The notes beneath the pieces are model-generated. The model worked only from the letters and a program-made list of their open reading frames with translations, ran no database searches and had not been told where the DNA came from. Source: Theobroma cacao (taxonomy: Eukaryota; Streptophyta; Magnoliopsida; Malvales; Malvaceae). Taken from it: a DNA stretch of 64,000 nucleotides. The first letter of the stretch is position 1. Every line of letters begins with the position of its first letter. Shown here one piece after another: positions 46,807-57,536 of the stretch. The position numbers and the translations under genes are program-made. The DNA lies in NCBI RefSeq assembly GCF_000208745.1, contig NC_030855.1, positions 20,260,966-20,324,965 on the forward strand, in the 5' to 3' direction.

Positions 46807-47022
46807 TGTCACGTGCTAGCTTTGCCTGCCGAAGATATTTTCAAAGTGTAAAAGAAACGTATTCAACTAGTAGTATGACTAGTCTTGAGTTGTTGAAAAA
46901 TAAATGGAGTTGTTGCAGATTTTTTGAGATAAATTTATTATTTGTTGCTAGAAATTAGGAAAAGTTAATTAAAGTAATTATTATAAATTGTTAAGTATTC
47001 CAGCAATAAAGGTATCTCAATA
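46807..47022 (+). repeat. Gypsy-1 3' LTR, 3'-truncated
   Basis: Starts TGTCACGTGC directly after a purine tract and carries AAATTGTTAAGTATTC shared with the 5' LTR. Similarity to 33161-33210 stops near GTATC, after which the duplicated tail X begins. Confidence 0.72.
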
Positions 47023-47023
47023 T

Positions 47024-48802
47024 GTTTCACAATTCAAATAAAGCCTAGAAGAGTATGTCTATATTATAATTTGTATGCACTACATCCAATACTAACATGA
47101 GGCTCATGCTTGCCTTAATTTCTTAAAGTTTAAGATATAAACAGAGATTTTACGGATTTTTTTTTACTAGTAGCTTATTGATATTTTATTTTTACAAAGA
47201 ATTAGATTGTTAATTTTTACTCAATAAAATTACAAAAATGCTCTTAAATGCGAATAAATATGCTACTTTTGAATTGATGGCATTTTAATAATTTTACTAG
47301 GCAACATTAATAACTTAACTCTAATGGGAATAGAAGTTATTCATAAGATAGTAATTAGCAAAAAAAAATTATATTCATTGGGTGCTATATTGGAAAAAAT
47401 AAATTACACGTGTTTCGTGAGAATTGAAACCATAAGAGATGTAGCCTACCATTAAAAAAAATTAATGATGGAATTCAATTTTTTTATCCAAAAAAACATT
47501 TTATTTTCAAGAGTTTATATTTGATATATTAACAGCGTAAAGTGTTATCACTGAACCATAAAATGTCGTTTCGTACATGTGCAAAGATAAAAGTTAAAAA
47601 ATCTTTCAAAATAAATATTTTTAAAATTATGAGGATTAATTATTTTTAGAATTTCCAACTTTTAAGTTTATTTATTAACGAGACTATACATGACATTTTC
47701 ATGTACAATTCATAAGGAACACAATAACAAAGTAAAACATATTTTCTTAACTGTTTGAGAGGTTTATTAAAAAAATATTCCGGGGAATATTGGCAAAAAA
47801 AAAATACTCATGAGCATTTTAGTTATGAAATATTTAGACAAGAATTTTTTTTATCAATAAATTGATTATCAAATATTTTTTATCCAATAAACAACTTAAA
47901 TACTTCTTTAACTGGTGTTTATAGGCATTGAAAAGCGAACCCTATTTAAAAAACATTAGCAATTTTAGCATATATGCAATGAAATTATTGAATTTTGAAT
48001 TTATAATTAAGGATCTAAAGTGAAGGATGAATTGATTTCCAAACTAATTAAATATTAATAATTAATGGATTTTGTTAACAAATACCTTAAAAATACTCTT
48101 TGATGTGCTTAATTATAGTAATATTTTAATATTAAGTATAATGATTAATAATTAATATGATTATTTATGATGTATTGGGTGAAAATATCACTCATTATAT
48201 TTAGTAACTTTGAAAGGGGTTTATAACAATAGAAATATTAAAATGACATGATATCTTAAAAAACTCTTATATTATTGAAAAATTTAAATAAATTTTTATT
48301 TTTTTATTATGTTTAATCGAATTATTATACTTTTTATTTTGTGTCAAATAAGTTTTTATTATTAGTGCTTAATTAATTGTTATTAATTAAAATATAACTT
48401 AGATATTTTATACTATGTCGTACTGATGTGACATAATGATATGATGATGTGATATTTTTACGTCTCACATTAATCCCACATGGATATAAAATGACAAAAT
48501 ATAATTTTGAAAATAATTAATTAATCATAATTATAAAGATTTATTTATTTTAAAATAAAAATATAAAAACTTGACTAAATAATTGAGAAGTTTTTAAAGC
48601 ATTATATCAAAGAAATATTAAAAAAATTCTTTTAAAACACTCTTTAAAAGAGAATTATAATAAATTTACAATTATCTTTTGTTAATGAAAAGACACTTAT
48701 ATTAAACATTTTCTCTTAGGCATTTAAAATTCTATTTTTAAGTTAAAAGATTGACACGAATCCTTAATAATATTCTTTAAATTATTAACAATTAACTGGC
48801 AA
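47024..48802. repeat. Segmental duplication tail X, copy 1
   Basis: From GTTTCACAATTCAAATAAAG to AACTGGCAA it matches 57537-59469 in the same orientation. Very AT-rich, no coding frame, origin unknown. It is the tail of the duplicated unit, and copy 2 of the DUF4220 block starts directly after it. Confidence 0.9.
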
Positions 48803-49385
48803 ATGTTATTTAAATGGCGAAATATGCTTGGATTTGATAGGGTTTTTTGCTCTATTTTTTGTAATTAATTCTGTTTATTGTGGGAGCAAATTAACAAACC
48901 GTTAAGCCAAATTCCAATGGACAAAAAGCTCAAACTCTAATCAGGTGGCGACCCTGTCTGGTACTACTATAGGTCCAAAGCCTTGTTCTAACAGAAGCCT
49001 GGAATATCATTCTTCTAGAAAACAGCTAAGAAGTTGTTGTTCAACTACGGGCACAAATCTGCTGGTGATTTCTATCTTTAGACATTATCAAGGTTTGACA
49101 AAGTAGATGAATTCAGCATACGGATTCAATATAGCACTGCCCATATCTTAAACAAGGGGAAGCAAAATGACGATTCAGAAATGGGAATTCTCTGGTCAAG
49201 AAGAAGACATAAGAGGAAAAGATTATTTGTTTATGAGAAAATTTAATTCATTCTTTGAGATATGAGGCGCCACCCCAATGCCCAGAAGAAAGGAAAAAAA
49301 AGCTTCAAACACTTATTGCAACAAGAAGCAAGCTGCAACCTTAATGCTAACTACCCTATACTATTGTATAGAGTCACTTGGTAGG

Positions 49386-51548
49386 CTATTTGGCAGTCAG
49401 CCTGGTAATGTCACGGGGTTGTAGTATTTGGAAGTGATCAGTTAAGCCCAAGTGTGCCATCAGAAGCCACACATGGGTTAGAAGCTGTCCTCCTCGCCTC
49501 AGATGTTGCCTGTGCTGAATTCCTTCGCAATGACTTGCAGCATGAGCAAGCATTTCCACCCAAGTATCAGCAATTAAGCTCCATTTCTGCCATTAACATG
49601 GTAGTAATAAATTCACGAATGAGATCTCGAGCTCCAGGAGGGGGAGAGTAGGGAGTGAAGAAGAATAAGAAGGGATTAGTTTTGTTACCTCTTCCTTATT
49701 TGATATTTCATTCAAACTTCTAGCAAGCCTACTTCCATCAGATAACAGAGATTTCCTTGTTCTATACCTCCTTCCAAGCAATTCTGTTCCGATAGTAGCT
49801 TTAACCAACCTATCATATGCATCGGTTTTGTGTTTTGGTGGCTCTGGTGTATTGCAAAAATCAATGACTTCGGCGCAAGTGTCTTCAATTAGAATATCAC
49901 CAAGCCCAGCTGGTAACATGGAAGGATAGTTAACAAGCAAATGCAGCATATACCTTGACATGAGAATGCTGATTTCACGCTTCGATTGAGTGGTCTCTAT
50001 AGTTTCCTCCAAGTAGTAGCAGATGTCGGTAGCAATGTGCCATGTCAGAATTCTCTCATCAAATCCTTTCTCCACACTCCATTTGAGCTCACCTTGACCA
50101 TAAATTTCCACCGCAAATATTTGTCTGCCTGCATCCTGCGTGTCATAGACTGTTGCTTTAGCTTTAAGTCTCTCCTTGAGATACTTGAATATCCATTCCT
50201 TTAAGCTGTTGGATATCACCTCCTTAGTTACATATCTCTCCTTTTCTTGCTTTTCCACAAAGCCTAAGAACTTAAAGAGTTTCAGAATTCTATGGAGAAG
50301 GTGGGGTTTTACTTGACTCAGGATTGGATCGTAAATCATTGGTTTTTCTCTAAGCGCAAAGCTTAGTAGATTGTATTGAGCCATGGAATTTGACCACCTA
50401 GGATTGCTAAATAATCGGACAGAAGTAATGGCTCTCAAGACAGACGTCTTTTTACGCAAGCTCAACCACACAACAGTCCAATCTGAGAAAAGAATGACCA
50501 GTGCTGCATATATGTCAAGCACAATAGCTACTACCAGCAATAGGAAGGTTATGACAAGGTCAGCCTTTTTATACTTGTGCTTATCATCAGCCAAAGAGAA
50601 AAAGACTAATACAATGCAGGTTAGTGATAAATTGATGCAACGCAAGCTAAGGCCCCATCGAGAATAGACCGCTGACGCTTTTGTGTAGAGCAAATCAAAC
50701 ATGAATGCAAGCTCCATTTCAACTACTTCAAAAGCCTTTTGGAAGGACAGATTCTGAAACACCGCTAGGCTGGTGTCTCGATCCCGAGAACTAAGTAGGA
50801 GATTCACAAAAATACGCTTGAATATCTGAAGTAGTCCATAAGCTTTAAGCAATTCATTGTTTTTGGAGATGGAATTGTCTTCAATGGCAAAGGCCTCCAT
50901 AGGCAGCTGAATATCAATTACTCTGTTTGTATTACATATATATCCCTCTTCTTTTTTCACATTGTACTCCTTTAGCAAATTTGGGTTAGTGAGGCCTGGA
51001 AGATCACGACGAGCAAGCATGGAACCTTTAATCTGTTCACTGCTTGCGGAACGGAGGACCCAGGTCCTTTCTACATACTTGCTGAGGCCTACAAAGACCA
51101 TTAAAGTGGACAGAATTGAAAGGTGAGAGCCTCTCCATGCCATGAGGAAGATGTTGAATGCGACTCCTGTTTGGAGAGCCAACCCAAGCAGGTGCCTCAA
51201 CCACAACTCATTGTCCTCTAAGGAGTATGCAGTGATGGTGTCAGGGCCACCTAAATGCAACAACAGAAATGGTGACCAAAATACATGTAGTTCAATGTTG
51301 GCATCCTGTTCACCATTATCACTTGTATCTCCCAGGTCATTTGAGATAATCCCAAGGGCCATTGTTGCCACAGTGTCTGCAGCTAAGTAAGCCACCCATA
51401 CAGCAAATCTGACCAAAAGCTGGTAACCATACTTTCTGCGATTGCCCACGACAATGAGTATTGTCTGAAAGAAGAGGCTAAATAGAACCAGCCCTCGTAG
51501 CTGCCAGTCCTTCCATAGTTCTTTTAAAGTTTGAACGAGTGCCTCCAT
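49386..51548 (-). CDS. DUF4220/DUF594 membrane protein, copy 2
   Basis: Exons 49689-51548 and 49386-49586 give 686 aa, the same structure as the copy at 18567-20730: same intron position, donor GAG|GTAACA, acceptor GGCAG|AAATGG. Hydrophobic segments fill the first 130 residues and recur around 300-370. Most of the protein differs little from copy 1, but residues about 570-612 differ at about a dozen positions. The intron here is one base shorter in a T run, so an unspliced frame would give an unrelated tail, which supports the splicing model. Function unknown beyond being a plant-specific membrane protein family. Confidence 0.9.
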
Positions 51549-51886
51549 TGTTTTTCTCTTATTCTTTGCAAGTCAAACTGCTAACAATTAATATTTATTA
51601 ACATTAGATTGACCTAAAAATGTAGCATCTTATCAGAAGGGAAAATGACTGAGGCTTTGGTGGGTGGGTAGACTGAACTAACTATTGAAAGAAGGATTTC
51701 TAGGTCTCATTATAAAGGTTGAAACAGATAATTAAATTGGTATGAAATGCTCCCCTATCAGTGATACAGTGATACTATTTCTCATTAAGTACTGTATTTT
51801 GTTCATCGATTAGCAGATCATTGACCTAAAATAACAGAAACAAAGAATTGCTCCAAGCAGCCTCAGAAGTAAGAATAGAACACATT
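51549..51886. promoter_or_regulatory. DUF4220 copy 2 upstream region
   Basis: Aligns with 20731-21038 of copy 1, with a short extra piece near 51700 (CTCATTATAAAGGTTGAAACAGATAA) missing from copy 1. Presumed promoter and 5' leader of the minus-strand DUF4220 gene. Confidence 0.4.
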
Positions 51887-52204
51887 ATGACAAGTTCAAC
51901 AAACCAGCACATAGAAACAAAGAAGCAATCTAGAATAGAAGAAGTTTCTTTCTTGATGAAGGCTAGGGATGCATTCAAAAAGTTGGCTCAAGTCAGAAGC
52001 GCAATGAGAAGGCAATATGAAGAGAAGATTAGGTACCTGTGGGAATCACTGTTGACACTGCTTTCTGGTCTAATCATCAATGCTCATGCCCCTCCTCAAA
52101 GTGGCAACGGGAACTCTAAGCTAAATCTCCAGAGGAAGAGAGAGAGTAAGAAAAAAAAGATAACTGCGAATCCATCTGCAACGGTGCACTTGGAAATTAT
52201 GTAA
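51887..52204 (+). CDS. Small hypothetical ORF, open only in copy 2
   Basis: From the ATG at 51887 a 105-residue frame runs to a stop at 52204. It is rich in basic residues, with a helical-looking centre (FKKLAQVRSAMRRQYEEK, then LLTLLSGLI) and a lysine-rich end. I recognise no family. The same region in copy 1 (about 21039-21358) is interrupted by a stop and an indel, which argues against strong selection. It may be an old gene fragment carried with the block, or chance. Confidence 0.25.
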   Translation: MTSSTNQHIETKKQSRIEEVSFLMKARDAFKKLAQVRSAMRRQYEEKIRYLWESLLTLLSGLIINAHAPPQSGNGNSKLNLQRKRESKKKKITANPSATVHLEIM

Positions 52205-53252
52205 ACAATGATCACACTTGCTTGAGTTTGACTTCATGTTTGATAAATTTATATAATATATATTCTTTTCTACATTAACTGGAAAAGGAAAAAGTATCCG
52301 ATGCCTCATACCCTGAAAACAATGAAATAAAAGTGAAGCTTCCATGGCTCACATTCAGTCGTTGCTTCGTTGGTTTAAGAGCTATATATCCTTCTTATTT
52401 TTATAAATTTCCTCTTTTTTTTTTTACAATGAATTGCCTCTTCATCTATAAACATAAACGGGATTGAATTAAGCCATATTAGATATACCTGTTTACATGT
52501 TATTGTTTGATGTGGTGAGGATGTGCTTCTTCTGGCTACAACTGAAAATTCTTAGTTTTACATCATGGTATAACATAGCCTGTGATACCTTGCCCAAGTT
52601 TCAAGTTCAACTAGCTTCTTGAGTGCCTTTGTCACTCTATGGAATCAAAATTGATTAGCATCAGAGAAAAGGATAGGAACTTATGACTTTACGAACTGCT
52701 CCCTGTCCCACCTCCGTTCTGGTCTTTTCTCTTCCTTCTAGAGACAAAAAGCTAGTTAGGATTCTTCATGAAAATTGGACTTCCAAGGACTATCGCTAAG
52801 CTACCTTGTAAGTTTGATTTAAGATCCTAGTCATTCAACTATTCTAGGAATTTGACCTGTATATATTCACTTTCATAAACAAAAAAAATTATTCCCGTAA
52901 TTGCTGCAAAGTTTTAACATAGCAGAAATACAAGTGAATGAAGCATGAGGTTATTGAGGCCTTTGTTGTGTTGCTTCAGAAATCCAGTCTCAACGAAATA
53001 GAGCAAGTAGATTTACTACACAACTTTTAAAAAGTAACATTTCAGAAAATATGAAATTGATGCAGAATATGATTTCCCTAGAGTGACGGTCTTTCTCGCG
53101 GGAAGGGCATATACTCTGTCCTGACTCTTGCCTCCAGGATCTCATTCCTACATCTGAGTAAAATAACAAATATTAGTCTAGAGAAGATACGCAAAGATGG
53201 TGCAACATCAAAGTGTATTTTCTTTTTTATCTAGGATAAAACTAGTCCAGTT
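52205..53252. other. Spacer between DUF4220 and NLR, copy 2
   Basis: This is the uninterrupted version of the copy 1 spacer. It holds the Copia empty site (52570-52574) and, at about 53160, the same acceptor-like TACTCAG that may start the last exon of the NLR transcript. No gene recognised. Confidence 0.5.
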
Positions 53253-55952
53253 TCATGTGTAAGATGAGCAAAGGCAAGGGAGACTCACCATCGGAGGAGA
53301 AGGTTCCCAGTGATTTTCTTTGATAAAAACAGCGCTGCCGGGGCTCTTGATACCTCTAACATAGTCTGCAAAATCTGGTGGCATATTAGTAAGTATCAAT
53401 TCCCTCAAGCTGGACAGCTGGTAAAATGCATCCAGCGTTTTGAGACTTCTACAGTCCCTAATTTCTAATTCTCTGAGACTAGGCAAGGCTCCTTCTTCCA
53501 CAAGCCACTTACTAAAATGGTCCAGTTGCCACAGTTTCAAGACATGGAGTTGAGGAAATGCTCCAGAGGCACAAGTCATTTCTTCCCCTACGTAGGAAAA
53601 ATTGAAAAGCCTAAGTGTATTTAACTGAGGCAGCTTTCCTAGCTCTAGCATTGGGTCTTTGCCCAGTCCCGTCTTTGATAAAGTGAGGCTTTTCAGGTTT
53701 GGAGGAAATATTGTGGATTTGAATGGTCTTAGTAACGATCCAAACAAATACAAGTTGACCAGGTTGTGCTGCTCCTTGAAGCTCGTGAACTTGATGGATG
53801 CACTCTCACCAGACTCTCTTATTGATCTTATCCTTAGAGAGTGAAGTTTGTTCAGTTGAGATGTCCAATCAATTTTTATACTTGATGGGATATAGAATGT
53901 CAACTGCAACTTTCTGAGGCATTTACACTTGCTCAAGGTCTCTGCAACCAAAGATTCGGTGCTAATAGACAACCCACATAAGCTTTGAAGCTTATTCAAG
54001 GTCTCCGCTGAGAGCACGTCCAAAGAATCGAGACAAATTCCATTCAGATAGAGATGGCGCAGGCTCCTAATCTTCCAAAAAGAATCAGGCAAAGTGGTTA
54101 TGTTGGTGTGCTTCACATCCAAAGTCTCCAGGCATTGCAAAACGCCGATGGAGATTGGAAGTGAATTAATAACAGTGGATCTTAAGCCTAGGTACCTTAA
54201 GTTCAAGAGAGTGCCCATTGCCTTGGGAAGCTCAGGTTTGTAGACACTCTCAAGATCAAGCACCCTAAACACTCCAAGGTTTCCCGTACTCATAATCTTA
54301 TCCAGAAACATGCTTGAATTTCCAGCAGGGATACCTCCTTTTAAAGTGTTAAAAGATACATAAGAACGTAAATGGCTTACGTGTAGTTTTGAAAAAGGGA
54401 TGTTTGAATATGTTGCAAGTCTCCGGACTGGTAATTGCGATGTGTTAGCTGAAAATGACGTACTGTGGATCTGAAGAAATCCAATATCCCTTGCTTTTAA
54501 GGAGAAGACATCATGGACAAGGCTTGGCAAACGACATGTTTTGGGGCTCCCATCTAACCTCCATCTTACCACTTCAATCATTTTTCTACAAACTAGTTCC
54601 TCAAAATACATTTCTGCCAGATCCTCCTCAACCATATCACCGTCAGACAAGGATGTGACAAAACCCTCAGCTACCCACAGATGAATCAACCTCCTTATGG
54701 GGATTTCAATCGCTTTCGGAAAGAGTCCCATGTAAAGAAAGCAGGGCTTCAAGTAAGAAGGCAATTCATGATAGCTTAAGGCCAAGATACCTTCTATAGC
54801 ATTCACATGCTCGATCACTCTTGACCATTCGCTATCTGTTAATTCTTTAGCAGACAACAAACCACCCATTAAGACAATTGCTAGAGGTAAACCACCACAT
54901 AATTTCAAGATTTGCCCCTTGAATTTCATTAACTGAGAATTATGTAATCTATCTTCAGTTATGTCTAGCTTCTTTAAGAACAAAGCCCAGCTTTCTTCAT
55001 CATTCAATGGACGTACCTGTAGAGTTGAACCAGCTGGCACTGCTAGGCCCGCCTTTCGGGTAGTTACAATCACCACACCACCGTGGGAAGAGGGTGGAAA
55101 GACCTCCTTGATTGCTTCCCAAAATTCAGGAGCATCGACATCGTCAACAACAATTAGATATCTTCCTTGTCCTAGAAGTTTAGGGAGCCTCCACTTTAAT
55201 TCGTCCTCCAGTAATGGCTCTTTCGCAATCTTTTCATCAAGCTGGGTAATCATGTCAACCAATACATCTCTCACTTTGAACTCTTTCGTAACATGAACCC
55301 ATGCACGGCTAGTGAAATGCCGCTTAATATCCACTCTGTTGTATACGATTCTTGCTATGGCTGTTTTGCCTGATCCTCCCTCTCCAACCATCGAAACAAC
55401 TGCTGGTTGGTTCCCTTGCTCTGCCCCCTGGACTACAAGAGCAACCAAATTCTTTACTTGTTCCTCAAGGCCAACCACGTGACTTTCACCGTCGAAACAA
55501 AAATCAGATATTCTTGCCCAACGTTGGTGTTGGCTCGGGCCTGGGATATTGTTGTCAGTAACATCTTGAATATCCAATGGTTGCTTATTTTTTATTAAGT
55601 CTCCAGTCCTGGAAATGAATAGTTTCATCTCTTTTTTGAAGACAACTCCGTTACAGAAAGAAGTGAAAGGCTTCCGACTCTGCAATGCTTTCCTGACGAG
55701 AAAGTTGTCAATGGCATCATCCAGAGAGTAGAGAGCCCGCAAGAGACGAGTTGTCCACTTACGGCTGTTGATTTCAACAGTTAATGCTCGACTCTTCTGA
55801 TCTGCTTCTTTCAGCAACTGCCTGATCAAGTTGAGCTGGTGGGTGGTTCTCTGAACTTGATCTTTCACCTTTGGGGTCATGGCTATCTCTTCATCATGGA
55901 GAAGATTTTGCAGTTTCTGTGAGAGAAGAGAAACTACCACTTCAGCATCCAT
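53253..55952 (-). CDS. CC-NBS-LRR disease resistance protein, copy 2
   Basis: An 899-codon uninterrupted frame, colinear with 29240-31939. It has an Rx-type coiled coil (1-125), P-loop GEGGSGKT (190-197), kinase-2 LIVVDDVD (266-273), GLPL, CFLYMGLFP (404-412), VHD (479-481), then LRRs. It differs from copy 1 at about 11 residues in the coiled coil, 3 between about 138 and 495, and 25 in the LRR part. The same terminal donor ATG|GTGAGT lies before the stop. All nucleotide-binding motifs are intact, so it should be a working receptor unless regulation fails. Only about 190 bp of promoter is shared with copy 1. Confidence 0.95.
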   Translation of the reverse strand: MDAEVVVSLLSQKLQNLLHDEEIAMTPKVKDQVQRTTHQLNLIRQLLKEADQKSRALTVEINSRKWTTRLLRALYSLDDAIDNFLVRKALQSRKPFTSFCNGVVFKKEMKLFISRTGDLIKNKQPLDIQDVTDNNIPGPSQHQRWARISDFCFDGESHVVGLEEQVKNLVALVVQGAEQGNQPAVVSMVGEGGSGKTAIARIVYNRVDIKRHFTSRAWVHVTKEFKVRDVLVDMITQLDEKIAKEPLLEDELKWRLPKLLGQGRYLIVVDDVDAPEFWEAIKEVFPPSSHGGVVIVTTRKAGLAVPAGSTLQVRPLNDEESWALFLKKLDITEDRLHNSQLMKFKGQILKLCGGLPLAIVLMGGLLSAKELTDSEWSRVIEHVNAIEGILALSYHELPSYLKPCFLYMGLFPKAIEIPIRRLIHLWVAEGFVTSLSDGDMVEEDLAEMYFEELVCRKMIEVVRWRLDGSPKTCRLPSLVHDVFSLKARDIGFLQIHSTSFSANTSQLPVRRLATYSNIPFSKLHVSHLRSYVSFNTLKGGIPAGNSSMFLDKIMSTGNLGVFRVLDLESVYKPELPKAMGTLLNLRYLGLRSTVINSLPISIGVLQCLETLDVKHTNITTLPDSFWKIRSLRHLYLNGICLDSLDVLSAETLNKLQSLCGLSISTESLVAETLSKCKCLRKLQLTFYIPSSIKIDWTSQLNKLHSLRIRSIRESGESASIKFTSFKEQHNLVNLYLFGSLLRPFKSTIFPPNLKSLTLSKTGLGKDPMLELGKLPQLNTLRLFNFSYVGEEMTCASGAFPQLHVLKLWQLDHFSKWLVEEGALPSLRELEIRDCRSLKTLDAFYQLSSLRELILTNMPPDFADYVRGIKSPGSAVFIKENHWEPSPPMVSLPCLCSSYT

Positions 55953-56143
55953 GGTGAAGAACAGGCCAAGAATAAGGCAAAACTCTCAAGCAACAAATAA
56001 AGATGGGAATTTGCTTCTATTTTGTTGATTGTTTTTGACCCTTTGGAGATAATTGATTGTTGACAATATTCATTTGTTGGATTATTTTCCTTTGCCTTTT
56101 TCAAGATTTGCCTTCAACGGATAGGCAACCTAAGATGCTTGTC

Positions 56144-57536
56144 CGAGCAGCAAGTTGATCTCACCATGACTATGTGCGTCAAAGTAGTTCAGGATTACAG
56201 GTAAAAATCATTTCTTAAAGATAAGTGGAGAAGAAAAGTTGAAACTTCGCCGTCCTTGAGGAAAGAGCATATCAGATCCTTGAAATAAATCTACCGGATG
56301 GATTTATGCATTTTAAACATGATTAAAAGGCATCGCATCACCCTTAGATTGCGTTCAGTACGTTGTTAGAAATGTAATTGTTAAGAATGTAATTATTGAG
56401 AATATAATTTTGTAGCGTTTAGTATAATAAGGGAAATTAATGATTGTAGGAAATGTGGTTGCTTAAGACATTATATTATATTGTTTGGTTTATAATTATT
56501 TTACTGTAAATATAATATAAATTGATAAAATTATCCTTATATATAAAAAACATATAAATTGAATGAATTTATAATTTTTAATAAAATTTTGACTTTTTAA
56601 TTTTAAGTAATTAAAATAATAAATAATAACATTAAAAAAGTAATATAATATTTTTATATTAATTATTTAAATATTAAAATATATAAAATTACTAAATATT
56701 TATTTTTATCTTAAACTTATAAATATTAAAAATATAAAAACATTATCTAAAAAAAATCTATCCATAAATCACATAATCTATCGATGATAGATACCGGTTA
56801 CTAAAAATTTGAATATAATCTATTCTTATCTATTAATAGATGTATTATTTTAAACGTTCTTTGACACTTTCTTTCTCTCAAACAGTGACACCTAAATACA
56901 TTTTCCTCTCAAATCCTCTCAATTCTTTAGTAAATTTCCTTCATTCTAAACCATTTAAATGTTTATTTCTTAATTTTGGATATAAAAAATATAAATTAAT
57001 CTCAAAACATTTATAAAATTTTGAAAATTTAAATTAAAATTTCATAAAATCTAAACTCTCAATCTCTTCAATTTTGACCCAAATGTGTTAGTAACGGGTT
57101 ACCCTTCCTACGAGCAGTGAGAAGAAGGAAAAGAAGGCAATATGAGAAGAAAGAGAAAAAGCCATAAGGCAAGAAGGAAAAAAGTGGTGAAGAAGGTAGG
57201 AAAGAGAGAAAGGGTCAAAAGGTTAAGTTGGGGAACAAAATTTTTTTTACTTTCCCATCCTCAAAACATCAATCAAATACTGTAATGTGATACTCTACAA
57301 CTTGTAAAGAATGTCTCTCACTTTTCATCTACCAAACGTCTCCTTATAGACAATATTGAAATGCATGGAATTTGTTAAAAAATGTCACGTGCATTTTCTT
57401 TCTTTCAAATTACAATCCAAAAAGTACCATGGAATGAGAAATTTATTTACCAAGGGCTCTAATTCATCAATTCTACAAATATCTTCCATTTCAGGTTTTC
57501 TTTTTTCAAATTTTTTTTTATTATTTTTCTCAAAAA
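56144..57536. other. Copy-2-specific spacer upstream of the NLR
   Basis: Not found in copy 1, where the Helitron and Gypsy-1 lie instead. It contains a possible MITE (56347-57343) and otherwise AT-rich sequence without genes. Confidence 0.5.
56347..57343. mobile_element. Possible Harbinger/Tourist-like MITE
   Basis: Left end GATTGCGTTCAGTACG and the reverse complement of the right end GGAGACGTTTGGTAGA are partly similar (CGTT..GTA), and both sides are flanked by TTA (56344-56346 and 57344-57346). The interior is AT-rich without coding. Terminal similarity is weak, so this is tentative. Confidence 0.3.

Larger units (their letters stand above)
33161..47022 (+). mobile_element. Gypsy-1: old, internally deleted Ty3/Gypsy chromovirus, host of the nested stack
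   Basis: A plus-strand element with a partial 5' LTR (33161-33368), a primer-site-like TTGGCATCAGAGCC at 33371, gag (33476-33766 continued at 44873), protease, then directly the integrase tail. The RT/RNase H and most of the integrase are missing. A purine tract GGGGGAAGAA leads to a partial 3' LTR from 46807. Each LTR lacks one end: the left copy starts mid-LTR and the right copy stops mid-LTR. Gypsy-2 is inserted in its gag at 33767-44872. Confidence 0.85.
48804..56143. repeat. Segmental duplication, copy 2 (DUF4220-NLR block)
   Basis: Matches 17989-32130, without the Copia element or the 1 kb AT-rich insertion. It carries the empty Copia target site at 52570-52574. Similarity ends near CCTAAGATGCTTGTC. 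Confidence 0.93.

Noticed and set aside
51848..51886. Longer version of the small ORF starting LQAASEV
   Set aside because: Starts at TTG; the first ATG is at 51887.
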